Part shown: positions 1 to 13,095 of the stretch, in pieces | How positions within the stretch are numbered: position 1 is the stretch's first letter | How the letters are laid out: the number at the start of each line of letters is the position of its first letter | Origin: Erythrophleum ivorense | Lineage: Eukaryota; Streptophyta; Magnoliopsida; Fabales; Fabaceae | Direction of reading: 5' to 3' | Length of the DNA: 64,000 nucleotides | Assembly (NCBI GenBank): GCA_026724425.1 | Contig: JAIUCV010000019.1 | Span: forward strand, 12,491,823 to 12,555,822 | Notes under the pieces: model-generated | Told to the model about the DNA's origin: nothing | The model's database searches: none | What the model saw: only the letters and a program-made list of their open reading frames with translations | Made by a program: the position numbers and the translations under genes

Positions 1-1836
1 ATATATTATATTTATATAAGACCCAACTCCTTATTGGATACATCATAAGTTAACAAAACACAAAATAGCTGCACTTGGCAATATGATTATATGATGATGA
101 TGCTATACAAATGAATAAGAAAAATTAGTATCTATCCTAAATTAGGTCTATCCAAGTGAAAAACTTCCCACACATAGTCTTAGTTCATGGATGTTCATCC
201 ATTTACTTACCTTTATTCTTACCTAAAAGACCTTCACCTGAAATAGTTAGCCTATGAAATGAGGTGAGATGCAAATCTTAGTAATCAAGACAAATTCCAT
301 TCATATATTCTAATTTAATTAACATATATGCATAAAATCATATAAACATCAGAAAAGTATACCAGTCACATCAACAAATGAAACAATTATGCTATCAGTG
401 ACTACTATCCCATACTAGCAATCACAAATTCATATGTTAAAGGCCAATAACACCAGGAGAAGCCCATCCATGGGACCTACTCCCTAATGAGTATAACTAG
501 GGCTCAGTGCATTTAGGGTCTGATTATAACCTGGTGCCTAATCAAAGCACATGTACGGGTGACAGTCGCATCATAGATCTACTATGGACTTATAAGATCT
601 AATCACAATATAACAGATAGCCAACCAATTCATTTAGCATTCAAAATCGTTCATATGCAGTAGATATAAAATTAAAATAGATATATGTATGGAATTTAAT
701 ATGAACCCTAGTTATCTCACTTAATTAAGTCAAGTTTTGTAGCCAAAAGTATATCTCCAAACTCTAAAAGTCTTATATCAAATCAAAGCATATTCTTAGA
801 TGATAATTATGACATATACCGGAGTCCACAAGATCCAACCATTATAAGCTACTTAGAAAAACACTTACCCAATCACCAAGAGACTCTAATTTTAGATTTT
901 ATTTTTTTTAGACCAGAAATTTCAAAATATCACCCTACATTATGGGTATTTTCACATAGAAATAGAGTTTATATCAAAAGTCAGCTATTGAAGTCTTTAA
1001 CTAGTAGTAACTGCATCAAAATGAAGAGTTTATACTTATATAATCTCCCTCCTAGCCTTAACCCTTGAAAATCTTTCAAGAAAATACCAAACAACACATT
1101 TTAGATTTGGGGTATGGTGAAAATGCTTCAAATGAAAAACCAATCAAGCCAAATTGAAAAGGAAGAGGAGATGGTCAAATTATATAACACTCACTTTGGC
1201 TGATTTTGGCTATAGAAGTGAGAAATGATGAATTTCTTGCTAAGAACCCTAGCCTCTATCCAAATCTTTGAAAATTGCTTCTTGTGTGTCTTGTTTTCTG
1301 CAAAATTGGTGGAAGAGGCTGAATATGTTTAGGGTTAGGATGGGTTTGGGCTGACCCAAAGGCCCAAATTCCAAGTGGGTTTTAGATTTATGCTTGTTGG
1401 GCCACGGATTCTAGGATTTTAGTATGATTTTGAGCTCCTAACTCACGAAACCAGATTGGGCTATTGCTTAGGTGGTCTCTCTTGGGCCAAGTCCCACAAT
1501 AAGAAGTTAGGTCTATAGAATGTTGATTAGGTTAGACCAAGTTTCAAGAGTCAATTTATTTTGGGTCTATATAATGAATGTTGGGCCAATTATAAGAGTT
1601 CATATAAATTGGGTCTGCACATAAAATTATTGGGCCTTCATTAGTATTTATTTATAACTTATTTAAATTGATTATGAGCCTAAATTAAGTTCTAACCCAA
1701 TTGAATTTTAAACATACATTAGTTATTTATTTCTTCATAAACTCCTATTCATATAATTTGTCCATTTATTCCATAATAATTATTTTTAATTAGTCTAAAT
1801 CCATGATTAATACCTTAATTAATTTTGGAATATTAC
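1..1836 (-). repeat. LTR-like non-coding sequence, partial
   Basis: No reading frame of note. Read on the - strand, the block would begin TGTAATATTCC at about 1836 and run off the window's left edge. Along that strand it has an AT-rich first part, a TATA-like TATATAAT near 1175-1185, then a CT-rich stretch, which is the general architecture of a plant LTR. The TGTAATATT start resembles the starts of the family found from 34 kb on, but I cannot align the bodies by eye. No partner LTR or target-site duplication can be seen because the left part is missing. Confidence 0.35.
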
Positions 1837-2159
1837 AAAGTTGCTACAATGTGGCAAGCATTAAGCTATTAAAGAAGTTGAATTTATCTATCTTCAAGCA
1901 TCAACAATAATATAAGCTTCAATGGCCCAATGAATGTGAAGAGTTGAAGATAACAAAATAAGTAAAGATAATGTTTTCTATTGGTAAGTATAAAGATGAA
2001 GTATTATATAATGTTGGACTAATGAAAACATGTCATCCTTTACTAGGTAGGTCTTGGTAGTATGATAGACATGTTACACATAATGGCTTTTTAAATCTTT
2101 ATTCTTTTGTACTTGGAGGGGAACCCATAACTCTCTTACCTATGTCACCAAAACAATAA

Positions 2160-2340
2160 TTAGAAGATCAAACTAAGAGAGAAAAGAAAAGAGAAAGTGA
2201 GAGTATAAAGATATCTAAAAAAAAAAGATAGTGAAAATGAGAGAGGAAAAGAGAGTAAGCCAAGAGAAAAGAGAAAAAAGAAAAAGAATCTCAGGGCAAG
2301 AGAGAAAACAAGGGAGAAAGAAAGAAAGTTTGATAGTGGT
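2160..2340. repeat. purine-rich low-complexity tract
   Basis: Almost uninterrupted A and G in repeats of GAGA and GAAAAGA type for about 180 bases. No coding frame. Confidence 0.8.
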
Positions 2341-2674
2341 AAGAAAGGATGAAATCAAGCAAGTTTTGTTTTCTGAACAAAATTTCATACTATTTATTTA
2401 TAAAGAGTAACACCAACTAACACATAAAAATTACAATTTGTAAATCTTCTTTATCAGCCTTTATTAATTTTTTTTATGTTGGACTCAAATATAAATATAC
2501 AATAATAAATCTTTTATTTTTCTATTTTCTGCAAAAAGTACCGTCAAAATATAGCAAAATTTAGCCCATAATTAGGTCTCCTCTACACACACAGTTTAAT
2601 GTAAGATCGAAGTATATTGTATAAGTGAACATATACCTTTCTGACCCTCTTAGCTAAAATTTATTATAAGTGAA

Positions 2675-2698
2675 CATATATATATATATATATATATA
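2675..2698. repeat. TA dinucleotide microsatellite
   Basis: About twelve consecutive TA units. Confidence 0.9.
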
Positions 2699-4465
2699 GT
2701 TAAAAGAAAATGAAGCATATTGATTAATTTTATATACGGTTTGTAATTTTTTATCTACATTGAGTGATGCTATAACTCCACAAGGCCCAGAGAGAAAAAA
2801 ATGCATATATAATATAGACGTAATCGTGGGTCAGAAGCTTGCTTGGTTTGATAGATCCTGTTTAATACAATTAATGAAAAAGAAAAATATGTTTTGTAAA
2901 TAAAAAGTGACTTCTGTACTCTTATATTAAAAAAATGGATAAATGTTATTAAATAATAATTATAAATACATAATAAATATTGCACATAATTCTGAAAAAG
3001 AATTCTTTTTACTTTGCACAGAATGAAATGGATAATATGAACTCACAATAAAACCTAATTACAAAATGGACTCATTTGAAAAGGCTCAATATGTAAAATA
3101 AGCGGGACGAACTAATATTCTTTTTCATAATATTAAAAATTTTTTAATTCAAAGCATTTATTATATTAATTATAACATATATATATATTTTAAATGGATG
3201 TGGGTGGAGGGTGTGAGTGAAGGGTAATGAAGGAACCCACTGGTGGACAGAAAGAAAGAGGTGGTGACATTAATGGAGGAGAAGAGGGAGAAAGTGGTGA
3301 GTTATTTTGAGGGAGGGGATGGTCGTGGGGTTGAGTTTGGCGATCACTCAAAAGCTTTTGACTTCTTCATCCAAGGCTAAAGCGAGTGTGGTTGATCAAA
3401 GCTATTGGCTATAATTACATTATTGATATCACAACTCTCCATGTAATGCTGCAGTAATGGATCAAAGTTGTCTCCTTTGTGATTGCCCTTCTAATGGTTG
3501 AAGAATGCCATTTCACCAACAATGAAAGTTTTTTTTTTTTCTCCTTTTCCTTCAAATTTTGAATACTTTAGTTGAATTGTAAACGAAGCCTCAGCATAAT
3601 GGATAAAAAGGTTAGTCTATGCTGTTCATTTTCAATTTTTCTACCTGTGCATAAAATTCAATATTTAATTTTACATAATAATTTGTCAGTTTTAAAATTG
3701 AACCTTTGTAAAAAGAAGAAGAAGTAAAATTTGCAATTTGAAAAAGGAAAATCAAGTTGGCTAAATCGGGCCAAGCCTTTTGTTTGTTCTTTGCCAAACT
3801 GAGTCGAGAGGAATAAAAGTCAGACCGAGTTTGAGTCTAAATCGAATTCTAAAACTTATATATTTACAAAAGTCCAATATGTTTTTAAATAATGTTGCGT
3901 TTGATTCAATAATGGAGTTGGCCACAAGGAATGTAACGGAGTCCCATTCCCCTGGTTTGGCGGAAAACAATTTCATCACAAATGTGATGCAATCTGAGCC
4001 AACTCTAAGAAATGTAACGTAAGTAGAAACAATTATCTTTAAAAAGAAATAAAAAATGAGTATTTTAATATCCTCTTCTTATTATTGGTAATATAAAAAT
4101 AATTTTTAATATTTTTATATTTTCTATTATTGATAATTTAAAAAATTTTGAAGTCAAACAATTAAAAATGAATACTTTAATTTTTTATTAATAATTAAAA
4201 ATATCTCCTACAAATTTTTCAAAAATTTAATTAAGAGTAATTAAAAGTATTTTTTTTACAAATTACAAAAAGGTATTATTGTATTACATTTGATCCCAAA
4301 AATATTATAATCATTTGTTTAATTTTTTTCTTTCATTCTTACATTAATTTTACCTAATTAAAAAATAAAATAAAATAATATTTTTATTCCTTTTTAGTTT
4401 TTATATTATACTAAATATAACTATAAATTTGGAGGCGATTCTAAAAACATTTCGTCCAAATAAAT

Positions 4466-4750
4466 AAAGGGCTCGTTTGATTTTTTATTTTTAAAATAGT
4501 TTTTAATTTTTAAAAATAAAAAATTTGTTTGATAATAGTTTTTTGATGAAATGTTTTGTAAAATAAACAAATAAATTATATTTTTTAAAAAAATCAAAAT
4601 ATTTTTTAAATGTTTTATAATTTTTATTTTATGAAATAAAAATAAAAAATAATAATTTTTAAAAAATAATAATTCAAACAAAATTTTTTAATTTTTAAAA
4701 TTTATTTTAAAAAACATCGAAACATTAAAATCACAATAAAAAACAGGCCC
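4466..4750. mobile_element. possible short MITE in the THO7 upstream region
   Basis: About 285 bp of very AT-rich, self-complementary DNA. It begins GGGCTCGTTT and ends AAACAGGCCC, which are imperfect inverted repeats of each other (8 of 10 positions). The interior has long runs such as TTTTTAAAAAT that could pair with the other half. The terminal form GGGC..GTTT is common among plant hAT-type MITEs, but no clear 8 bp target duplication is visible. It lies within about 100 bp of the inferred THO7 transcription start. Confidence 0.35.
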
Positions 4751-4809
4751 AAAGTTTTGACAAAACAGAGTCGCTCTTTTCCTACTAATTAAAAAAAAAA
4801 AAATTCTTT

Positions 4810-4969
4810 TCCATTCGGTTCTACCAGCGACGCTGCCTCTTCCAGGCGAGGGGCTCCCCGCTGCCCATAACCACGAGCAGGCTTGTAAGCTGAATCTCTG
4901 ATTTTCTCCCTCTCCTACAAAGCTCACTCGGAAGAACTTCTCTCTCATCTTGTGAGCTGAAGCTTCGGG
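4810..4969 (+). other. THO7 5' UTR exon (inferred)
   Basis: This is a locally GC-richer, CT-rich stretch in an AT-rich landscape, ending in a strong donor (GG|GTAAGA, intron from 4970). It contains no ATG, as expected of a clean leader exon. The next plausible acceptor is at 7873 or 7880, just before the THO7 start codon, giving a leader intron of about 2.9 kb. The transcription start is not defined by any clear TATA box; CT-rich patches near 4910-4955 resemble plant Y-patch promoters. This is inference from composition and splice signals. Confidence 0.5.
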
Positions 4970-6476
4970 GTAAGAATGTTTGACCATGAATTTTTAGGTT
5001 TCATTTGTTATCTACATTGCTTGTGGTAAGTTTTGACTGTGAGTTAGTTTCTAGATTAAGCGATGGAAATTTGCTGCTGAATTTCGTAGAACTAAGCCAA
5101 TGCCATTTGTTGCGTCTTTTATTTTTGGGGTTTAAATGCTGCTGTAGGTTAAGCTGATGCATGGACAAATGTTTTTTTCCCCCTCTTCATGGACTAGTTG
5201 AAAATTCTGGGTTGTTAGTTTGGAGTGTTTGTAGGTTTACTAACTAAATCTGCGAATTAATTTTTGTCCATAGCGGTTTAATTGACAGCTTTCAGACAGA
5301 GAAAATGGGCTTCAATTTAGTGATTATCACAAGTAGATTTGGTTTAAATTCGAATTTTTTGAATAGCTTGAGTTCACTTGTTCGCATTTTGAATTTCCGC
5401 TTACAGTGTTTTTTTCTTTAGATGAATTGATAACTGTTACTGTACAAAAGTGCAGGCGTATGGTTTTGATTTTGTATTGGTTTACTGTTGATTTTGGTTT
5501 TGTATTATCTGAACTCTTAGGTTTGAATTTCTTAGCATTCGGTGCATGTTTAATGAAATTGGAACTGTGGAACTTTGATAAGCTGTTGGATGTACTTGTG
5601 CGGCCCAGTTGATGCCCTAGTCTTGTGTTCCTAAGATTTACCAACAGGCAGCGTATAAGCGTTGTGCTTTAAAATTTAGGGGATTTCAGGTATATGGTGG
5701 CAAAATAATTGCTTGGAAGTGAAAATCCTCATGTTTTTTAATGCATTATTATGCAACGCCAGGATTGGCACATCCTAAATGGTTGCTTGCATTGTTCATC
5801 AAAGTCACATAAATTAGGGCTAGGACAACTCGTGAAGTTGTGAACCATTGGTTCTTTGATTAATATGATTTGGAGGCCATTGCACAGTATAACCATAAGA
5901 TCAGGATGCACTTTCTTTTCAGGGCTTTGGTTAAGCACTAGCAGTTCTTCCTTTACAAATGATCCTATTGGAAGTTTACTCATGCCTTTCTGTCTAATCC
6001 TTGCTTGTTGTACGGTCTGCTGATTTTGGATTTCCTATGGCTGCTATATATTACCTTTTCTATCCTATCAATTTGGTAACCACTGTGGGTGCAATAACCT
6101 CATTGACATGAATAAGCTGTTCTGTCATTGTAAATTCATGGGATTATCTTCCTTATCTGTCTTTTCTTTGCTAGCTGCCATTCTCAAATTTCTTGGCTAA
6201 GCAACAATGCATAAGAGGGTAGGTAGAAAACCATTTCCTCAACCCTAGTGATGTCTATCAATCAACATAGATGCTTTTAGATGGTATTTATTGTTTTACT
6301 GGTTTTGTGGTTTTTCAAGCTCACCATAAATAATTTTAACTTAAGCTAAATCATTGCAATTCTTCTTTCTATTGATTAGGCCCTTGCTGTAATAGTAATT
6401 GGCAATTGGCTCTTAATGAGTATTTATATAATTGTAATCCAATTGCCTTTTCTTTAGTTTATTTTTTGCATTTCCC

Positions 6477-6508
<32 letters not shown>

Positions 6509-7880
6509 TTAAAAATATTGGGAGGAAGAACTCAATTCAGAAGTTCAATTTTTTATCATTAGAAAAAAAATCAGAAGTCAAATTAATTATTTGCTGTCAA
6601 ATTGTTGTGCTTGCAACAACGCTTCTATTCAATAAAACTTTTGCCAATGTCCCACTCATTCACTTACATTTTTCTTTTCAGGGGTGGTACTTTATTATGT
6701 GCAGAGAAACCAACTGTTTATTATGCGTAACAATTTTGAGGCTTTCTTTTAAAAAAAAAAAGGATAACAATTTTGAGACTTTCTTTAAAAAAGAAAACAA
6801 ATCGGTAACAATTCTGTGGCCCTTGACTAATGTATCTTTGGTAAATTTGAATGTTGTGGAGTATCATTATTGTTGAAATTTAAGGTTAAAGCAGAGGTAG
6901 GTGAATGGGAAAACTTGCTCACTTGTGGTTTACACACACACACACACAGAGCAAAGGTAGGTGAATGGGAGAACTTGCTCACTTGCGGTTTACACACACA
7001 CATTCTCTCTCTCTCTTTCTCTCACTTTCAACTAGAGGCATATTTATGGCAGCCCCTTCTCCTCCTATGTTTATACTAACCTGAATGAACCTGAATACAA
7101 AGGATAATCCTTCAAGAGGATGCAACCCCTCAAGATATTGATAAGGGATAACTACAAGGCTCCTAGATAATTGTAAACTCTCAATCCTTTAACTCTACCT
7201 CTGAATTTATATACTTATCCTTGAATGATTAATAGGCTTCTCAAAAATTACGAAACTATTTTAAACTAGAAAGCAATGCTAATTAGTATTGTTGGTGATG
7301 TTTACACAACCTGAAGTATGGTGATTGGTGAGATCTACTAATATCTAGCCCTGAAGGAAAAAACATATGGTGAATGGTAGATAGAAAGAGTTCGTTGATT
7401 AGTTCAGTGTATTGTAGCCTCTGTTTACATATTAGTGTTATCATGTCCTCCTTATATGTAATTAATAGGGAAGTATAATTATTATGTGCAGAGATTGTTT
7501 ATAATTGTCAGATTGTTTATAATTGTCTTGTCTGGGTGGCCCCAACAAGAAGTGATTCATTTGCTTTGCCTTCTTTAGTTTTAATTTGAATCCCTTTTTG
7601 GAAATTAGATTCTGGCTTATGTAGTTTGTTTAAAGGCTATTCTTGTATATATCTGGAGGTTTACGTTAAATTTGGAAAGTTACAGCTAGCTGATGAATAG
7701 AATCAATGATATTTAATAGGTTTAGGGAAAATATTAAAGAAATTTTTTCACATTAGAAAAAAAAGTTTTTCCATTTCTAATAAGACAAAGAATACAAGAA
7801 TTTGATATAGGAAATTTCCAAAATGTAATTCCCTTGAAACAAACTGAGCCTAACCCTTGACCTTCTCCTGCAGTTTTCAG
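4970..7880 (+). other. THO7 leader intron
   Basis: This inferred intron lies between the non-coding first exon and the first coding exon. It is T-rich, as plant introns are, with a donor GTAAGA at 4970 and two close acceptors, CAG ending at 7873 and CAG ending at 7880. It contains a CT microsatellite (about 6484-6506) and an imperfect tandem duplication of about 60 bp (6889-7003). No coding frame inside is convincing. Confidence 0.5.
6889..7003. repeat. imperfect tandem duplication with CA tracts
   Basis: Two units of about 55-60 bp, near 6889-6948 and 6949-7003. Both contain GTAGGTGAATGGGA, then AACTTGCTCACTTG, then a (CA)n tract. They differ at a few positions and in CA-tract length, and a CT microsatellite follows. 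Confidence 0.85.
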
Positions 7881-7889
7881 GAAATTCAA

Positions 7890-8483
7890 ATGTTGGGAAA
7901 AGCAAGGAAAGTTTCAGGGCGTGGAGAAGCAGTAGCGGCAAATTATGCTTTTGGTCCAGCCGAAGATGATATAATCATCAAGCACAGGCTTCTCACACGT
8001 ACAACAACCACAAGGGGTGAGCCTCCTTTGAAGAAGCTTCAGAAAAAGTTCACGTCTTTTGTCTCTGAGCTCGACAAGGATGAAGATAACTACAATGACT
8101 GTGAAAAACTTGCCAAAGCTTTCTTGCAGGAATTAGCCACATTTGAGATTCCACTTCTGAAGAGTAAAGCAATTGTTGAGGCCAATATTAGAGAGAAGGA
8201 AAATTTCAATGAGCTGAAAGATGAAATAAATAGGCAGATTTTGCAAGCACAGGCTGACATTGAAGATCTTAAGAAGCAACTTGAAGAGAGTAAGATTGAG
8301 AGGCAGCACAAGGAGGAGTGCGAGGCTATCAGGAAATTGATTGCTTTGCAGCCACCAAGATCAGAGACCCAGAAGCTTATAACTGAGTTAGAGAAAGAAA
8401 TTATGGCATTAGATGCAGAGAATACAGCTGGTTCGAGATTGTTGGAGCTTCGGAAGAAACAATTTGCTCTTCTGTTGCATGTG
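7890..8483 (+). CDS. THO7: THO7 coding exon 1
   Basis: Residues 1-198. It ends at the codon GTG before the donor GTATGTGG. Reading through the donor would add a short unrelated tail and a stop. Confidence 0.92.
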
Positions 8484-9106
8484 GTATGTGGTAGCCTGCA
8501 TATGTTATGACTTGTGTGATTGTTGTGTTCTTGGTTACAGTGAAATATGCACTTGGCATTTGATCATGTCCTGAATTTTTATTCACTCAGCTTACTTTCA
8601 GATTGGGGGAATGCCCTGTTGCCTTTCTAAGATTACTGTAATCATTCTTGGATTATTGGGGCTATTTGATCAGCACTACCTTGCCGTCAACTCTGTCCTA
8701 CATCTCATGGCTCCTAATCAAACTACTTTTCCTGGAAAATATAGTGTTATCATTGATATTAGATCTTAAAATTTGAATGAAGAGTGAGGCACTCTGGCTG
8801 AGTGATTTTGACAATACTTTGTTGCATATTTTTTGTTTGCTTATTCTTCTTTGGGTTGTCAGCGCTTGTTTTTTGTGTGTTATTTTGTGTTCTGTTAATA
8901 GCCCTTGGATTAGAAGTTTGCTCAATAAGAAAATTACTGCTGATATATTTCTTCTGCCACTTATTTTCTTCCAGGTGGATGAGTTGCAGAACACAATAGA
9001 GGAAGAGCAGAAGAATCTCATTGAGGAGATGAGAACAGCAACTGAGGAGTTTAAGAATGGAATGGAAGATGCAAGTGGGGGTTCAGAAGCTATGGCTGTG
9101 GATTAG
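7890..9106 (+). CDS. THO7: THO complex subunit 7 (THO7)
   Basis: Encodes a 241-residue protein from two coding exons, 7890-8483 (198 codons) and 8975-9106 (43 codons plus stop). The intron between them is GT..AG in phase 0, between HV and VDELQ. The protein matches plant THO7 along its length: N-terminal VSGRGEA, the conserved block HRLLTRTTTTRGEPPLKKLQ (residues 36-55), then a long charged coiled coil (about residues 95-225) with EESKIERQHKEECE, PPRSET and RKKQFALLLHVVDEL, and a short acidic tail ending AMAVD. THO7 is a nuclear subunit of the THO core of TREX, which packages nascent mRNA for export and supports small-RNA biogenesis in plants. The ATG at 7890 was chosen because it lies just after the acceptor and gives the family N-terminus; in-frame codons upstream lie in the intron. 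Nothing suggests a defect. The identification is from recognised family sequence, not a search. Confidence 0.93.
8975..9106 (+). CDS. THO7: THO7 coding exon 2
   Basis: Residues 199-241 and a TAG stop. The acceptor TTCTTCCAG ends at 8974, and the exon restores the conserved VDELQNTIEEEQ segment in phase 0. Confidence 0.92.
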   Translation: MDELQNTIEEEQKNLIEEMRTATEEFKNGMEDASGGSEAMAVD

Positions 9107-9300
9107 GTAGTGAATTTCATGTTAGTCCTGTTGTTGTAAGATCAGTTGTTCTTCAATCATGTGTTGTTATCCTATAGAAGTTGGTAGGTTCTTAAGAAAC
9201 AGATGTAAATGAAAGATCGGTGACATTGTGTTGGTTCTTCAAACTGAGTTTTTCTTGTTGATTAGAACTTCATTGAAAACTTATTCATAGTCTAGTGAGA
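9107..9300 (+). other. THO7 3' UTR (approximate)
   Basis: T/G-rich sequence follows the stop, as in plant 3' ends. There is no canonical AATAAA; AAATGAAAG-type near-upstream elements occur around 9208. The 3' end is approximate. Confidence 0.4.
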
Positions 9301-11435
9301 AGTCCCTTAAATTTTGGACTTTTCTAAACTACATGGCCTGTTAGGATTCGTTTTTTCATTTCTAAAATTGAGTTATAACCTCAATATTTATTCAATAACA
9401 ATTAGTGATACACACAAGAACCTTACGATAACTTGATGAGAACACCACTTTGGCTCTTCGGCGTAACCCTCGTTTTTATGATAGTCCGGCTTGAGGCCAA
9501 GGGTTCCCTTTTTATTTTATTTTTATTTTTTTAAGGTCAATTTTTCATGTATCAAAAGAAGCATTTTTTGTTGACAATAATAATGGAAAATCCTAATTCC
9601 AAATAATTAGTTCGTTATTGTGAAACATTCAAAACCTAGAAACAAAATTTATTACCCAAAAAAAAAAGTAATCATATTTAGCCAATATGGTTTAGCTAGA
9701 CTGAAATAGTGATCTCATCTTGCGGCCTATTAAAGCGGTCCTTGGGAGTCAATTTATAATGAGCAATTACCGCCCAATATTGGACATAAATAAGAGAATT
9801 TGATATATTTAGATTTGATTTTTATTTTGCCTTTTTTTTTCCCGTCACTTCCAATTCTTAAGACTTTGTGTTTTTTATTTATAATATAATAAAATAATAA
9901 TAATACTAACAATTGCAAATTTTAGTGTAGCTGTGAAAAGTTGATTTGGATATTAGTAATTTTACATAATCTACACCAGATCACAATTAGCGGCCACTAC
10001 TATAAGGGTGTTCCTATCAGTACTCGACAAGAAAATGATTATATAAGGAGTACTTCGATAATTTTAGCCAGCTATGAACATAAAAGTTGTATAATTTTTC
10101 TTATAAAAACATTAATTTTTCATTTGTAGGAGGAAGGTTTTTCTTCCCTGCATTAGTATTCCCCTTCATTTTCTTTAGATAGTGTTTGATGTGTGAATAT
10201 GATAATTTTTCAAGTACTCCGAAACTAACTTATACAAATCTTAAACTTCGTATATATGAATAAATCATCATTCCTATATTTAAGATATATGTAATATATA
10301 AATTTTAAAATTTTATGTTTGTTATATTCAAACATCTTCTAAATAAATTTTTAAGACTTTTGGAAATAAAAAATTCTTATACCAATCTGGTTATTCTTTA
10401 CTTCAACAAAGAACCATTCCAAATGCCAGACATTCATGTCATTTGTTTTTCTCTTCAAACATGTTTGGCATTGGTTTAGACGCCGAGAGCGGAAAAATTA
10501 GTACTTTTTTTTTTTTAATAAAAGGAACAATTAGTACTAACCCTAGAATTGTCATTCACAATACGATCATATGTGGAACAAATTTATATATAATTTTTTT
10601 ATATTTTTATTATTAATTTTTTTAATTAAAATATGACAAATATAAAATTTATTAATAATAACTTGACAAGTGTATAGTTTTTACAAATAAATATATAGCT
10701 TTTTAATTAAAATGTACATTTATTATATTTTAATAAAAACATGGGTAATAAAAATATAAAAAACTGTATGTTTAATCCATTATACATATGTAGACACACA
10801 AGGACACTGCTTAAGGTAGAAAAAGATACGCCACGGTTAAATTTAATTTTTGAATATATGAGGTTTCATTATTTTGATGAAAATACCTTCATTAGCTGTG
10901 TCAATTAGCAAATACTCTCTGATGAAGTCTCTGCTTTATACAATTGTATTTGATTAAATTCTGGTAAGGAGAAGCGTGTTCTGCAACTAATTAGATAGTT
11001 TGGAAGCCATGAAGTTGAATACTATGATCCAACATATGATAATTCTGGTTAGTTCAAAGTCCAGCATCAGAGGAATCATACTGTCAGAGCATATCATCAG
11101 AAAGAAAAAGAGAGGAAATACCTTATTGAAATAATCTCAAGGTAATATGGATTCTTTATAAGAGACATAAATAAGACTTAACAACAACATAGCATTATCA
11201 CCCCAATTCACTGTTTTCACACATTTTCTCAATCATAAAAGCATATAATTCTCCCATGGTACCCTGAATCACATGATTCATATTTGATTCAAGATTGCTT
11301 CTGAAAGAGGTGAACAAGGGCTTGGTCATTTTGGCCAAGCCGGGTGGGTAAAATGAAACTGGGTCCAAAATCGGACCAAAGAAAGTGAATGTAACCTCAA
11401 GTAGGCTGTGTTCCAATTTGGGGTATACACCTTCT

Positions 11436-11483
<48 letters not shown>

Positions 11484-12809
11484 CTATTCTTTTTTTTTTT
11501 AAGAGTTGAATTAGTTAGCCCTTTTTTTTTTTGGTAATATGGATTAGCTAGTTGGTTCTTGGTATGAAGGAACAAGTAGCTCTAGTACTTTTATTTAGAG
11601 ATTTTATTCTTTTGGATTTTGAGAGTTCTCATTCTTTTTGTTGTAATTATAAGTGAAAAAAAATAAGAAAGAGAAAAGAAGGGAAGGAGGCTCACCAAAC
11701 CTAACTTAATTACAAACTAAGCCTTTATAGGCGGGATCTCAAGTTGAGTGAAAACCCAACCTAGCCCAGTATTTGTGCACCTTTAGTTTTTGATATAGCT
11801 ATTAATTCATAAAATTAGTTTTATGACTCATTACAAATTGTAAAACTCAAATTGTGAATAATACAATTTTGATTACTATGCTTCTAAGCTAATTCAAATG
11901 AATTGAATCGTCATAAAGCTTTTAAGTCTGTAATTGATCAAAGAAGAAAGAAAAAAAGCGAGGCTGAGCAAACATAAAAGAATAGCTGAGGAAGGTTTCG
12001 GTTTGGCAGGGAAACTAAATAAAAATGGAAATGACTGTCTGCTGGCACAAGGAGGAAAAGGATTTTAAGTGGCTTTCTGGCCAAAAATTAATGGTATGTT
12101 AGGGTTGAGAAGAATGGAGTGAAATGGAAGGGAAGACAACTTTAATTGACATTTTCTTCGATTTTCTTTTTCTTATCTATTCTTAATCCAAACATATTCT
12201 TAAAAAAAGTGTTAGATTTAAATTGAAATAAAAAAATATCTAAATTAAAATTTCTCCTTCCTTTTCTTTGTCTCTAATCTCTTCAATTCACAGAAAGAAG
12301 GTGAACTCTGTTTCAGCAAAGGAAAAACATGGATCAAGAGAGAGCCCAAAAAGGGCAGTGTTTTAAAGAGAAAAGAGTGAGAAATGAACAGAGTAAAGAT
12401 GGGTGTTTTCGTAAAATCAAATTTTAGAGACAAAATAAATAACTACAAAAATGAATCAAAATATTTTTTTTTAAATATTCCACGTGCATAATTTTATAAT
12501 AAAAAAGCTATATATTAAGAGTATTAATCAATAAAGGTGAAAGGAACTTTACTAAAAATATAATGATACTCACAGGGACGGAACTAACATTATTGAAATT
12601 GGCGCAACAGCCTCCCACCCCATCCCACGAAAAAAAGAAAAGGAATCTTGTATGATCTAATTTTTCATTACTATATACAAGATTTAATTTTTTTTGGCTC
12701 CGCAAAAGATGATGTAACACACTTCATCTCCCTTATTATTTTTTCTTGTTCCATCCCCGGCATATTCACATATCATTGATAAGTTTAGAATGATTATTAC
12801 TTTCTCTAA
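9301..12809. other. AT-rich spacer between THO7 and ERD2
   Basis: I see no gene I can support. An AT-rich foldback lies near 10590-10765 (TATTTTTATTATT against AATAAAAATATA), which could be a worn MITE. An AT microsatellite lies at 11438-11481. An open stretch on the - strand at 11198-11420 has a protein-like composition, but it matches nothing I know and runs into the microsatellite. Confidence 0.55.
11438..11481. repeat. AT dinucleotide microsatellite
   Basis: About 21 consecutive AT units followed by a T-rich run. Confidence 0.92.
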
Positions 12810-13058
12810 GGATTTTATTGACAATTTGTATTGCATTGAGCCTTAAAACTGCAACTTCAAGTGTGTGCTTAGAGTGGTAAAAACACCACTTTCAAAGTTG
12901 GTTGTAGTTTCCATGATTAAGATTGTATTTGATGTTCTGCTAATGAGCACAGAAAGTTTCTAATTAACAAAGACATAACTGAATATTTGCACTATCTTAC
13001 AAGGCAAAACACCTTTCAGCACAGCCCAATGGCTGTTTCCGAAGACCTCAACAACACT
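12810..13058 (-). other. ERD2 3' UTR (approximate)
   Basis: This is the sequence downstream of the ERD2 stop. An AATAAAATCC motif on the - strand near 12812-12821 could be the polyadenylation signal. The end is not certain. Confidence 0.4.
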
Positions 13059-13095
13059 TCAAGCAGGAAGCTTCAGCATCTCATTGTTTTTCCAG
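13059..13095 (-). CDS. ERD2: ERD2 exon 6 (37 nt micro-exon-size terminal coding exon)
   Basis: Codes for the tail WKNNEMLKLPA and a TGA stop after the acceptor TTTTATTCAG. It matches the plant ERD2 tail SWKNNxxKLxLPA and lies 1.2 kb from exon 5. Because it is so short, gene finders may miss it and call a truncated receptor. Confidence 0.92.

Larger units (their letters stand above)
1837..4440. other. gene-free AT-rich spacer
   Basis: No supported gene. The block holds a purine-rich low-complexity tract (about 2160-2340), a TA microsatellite (about 2675-2698), a G-rich patch around 3200-3330 and strongly AT-rich DNA from 4020 to 4440. Short open stretches here have no protein-like composition. 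The segment near 3890-4020 resembles a small transposon end, but I could not define its termini. Confidence 0.6.

Noticed and set aside
6406..6876. A 156-codon open frame in the THO7 leader intron
   Set aside because: It runs through a CT microsatellite (SLSLSL) and T-rich intron DNA, with no protein-like region.
11198..11575. A 125-codon open frame on the - strand
   Set aside because: The first half is an AT microsatellite reading as YIYI repeats; the rest matches no family I know and has no clear splice context.
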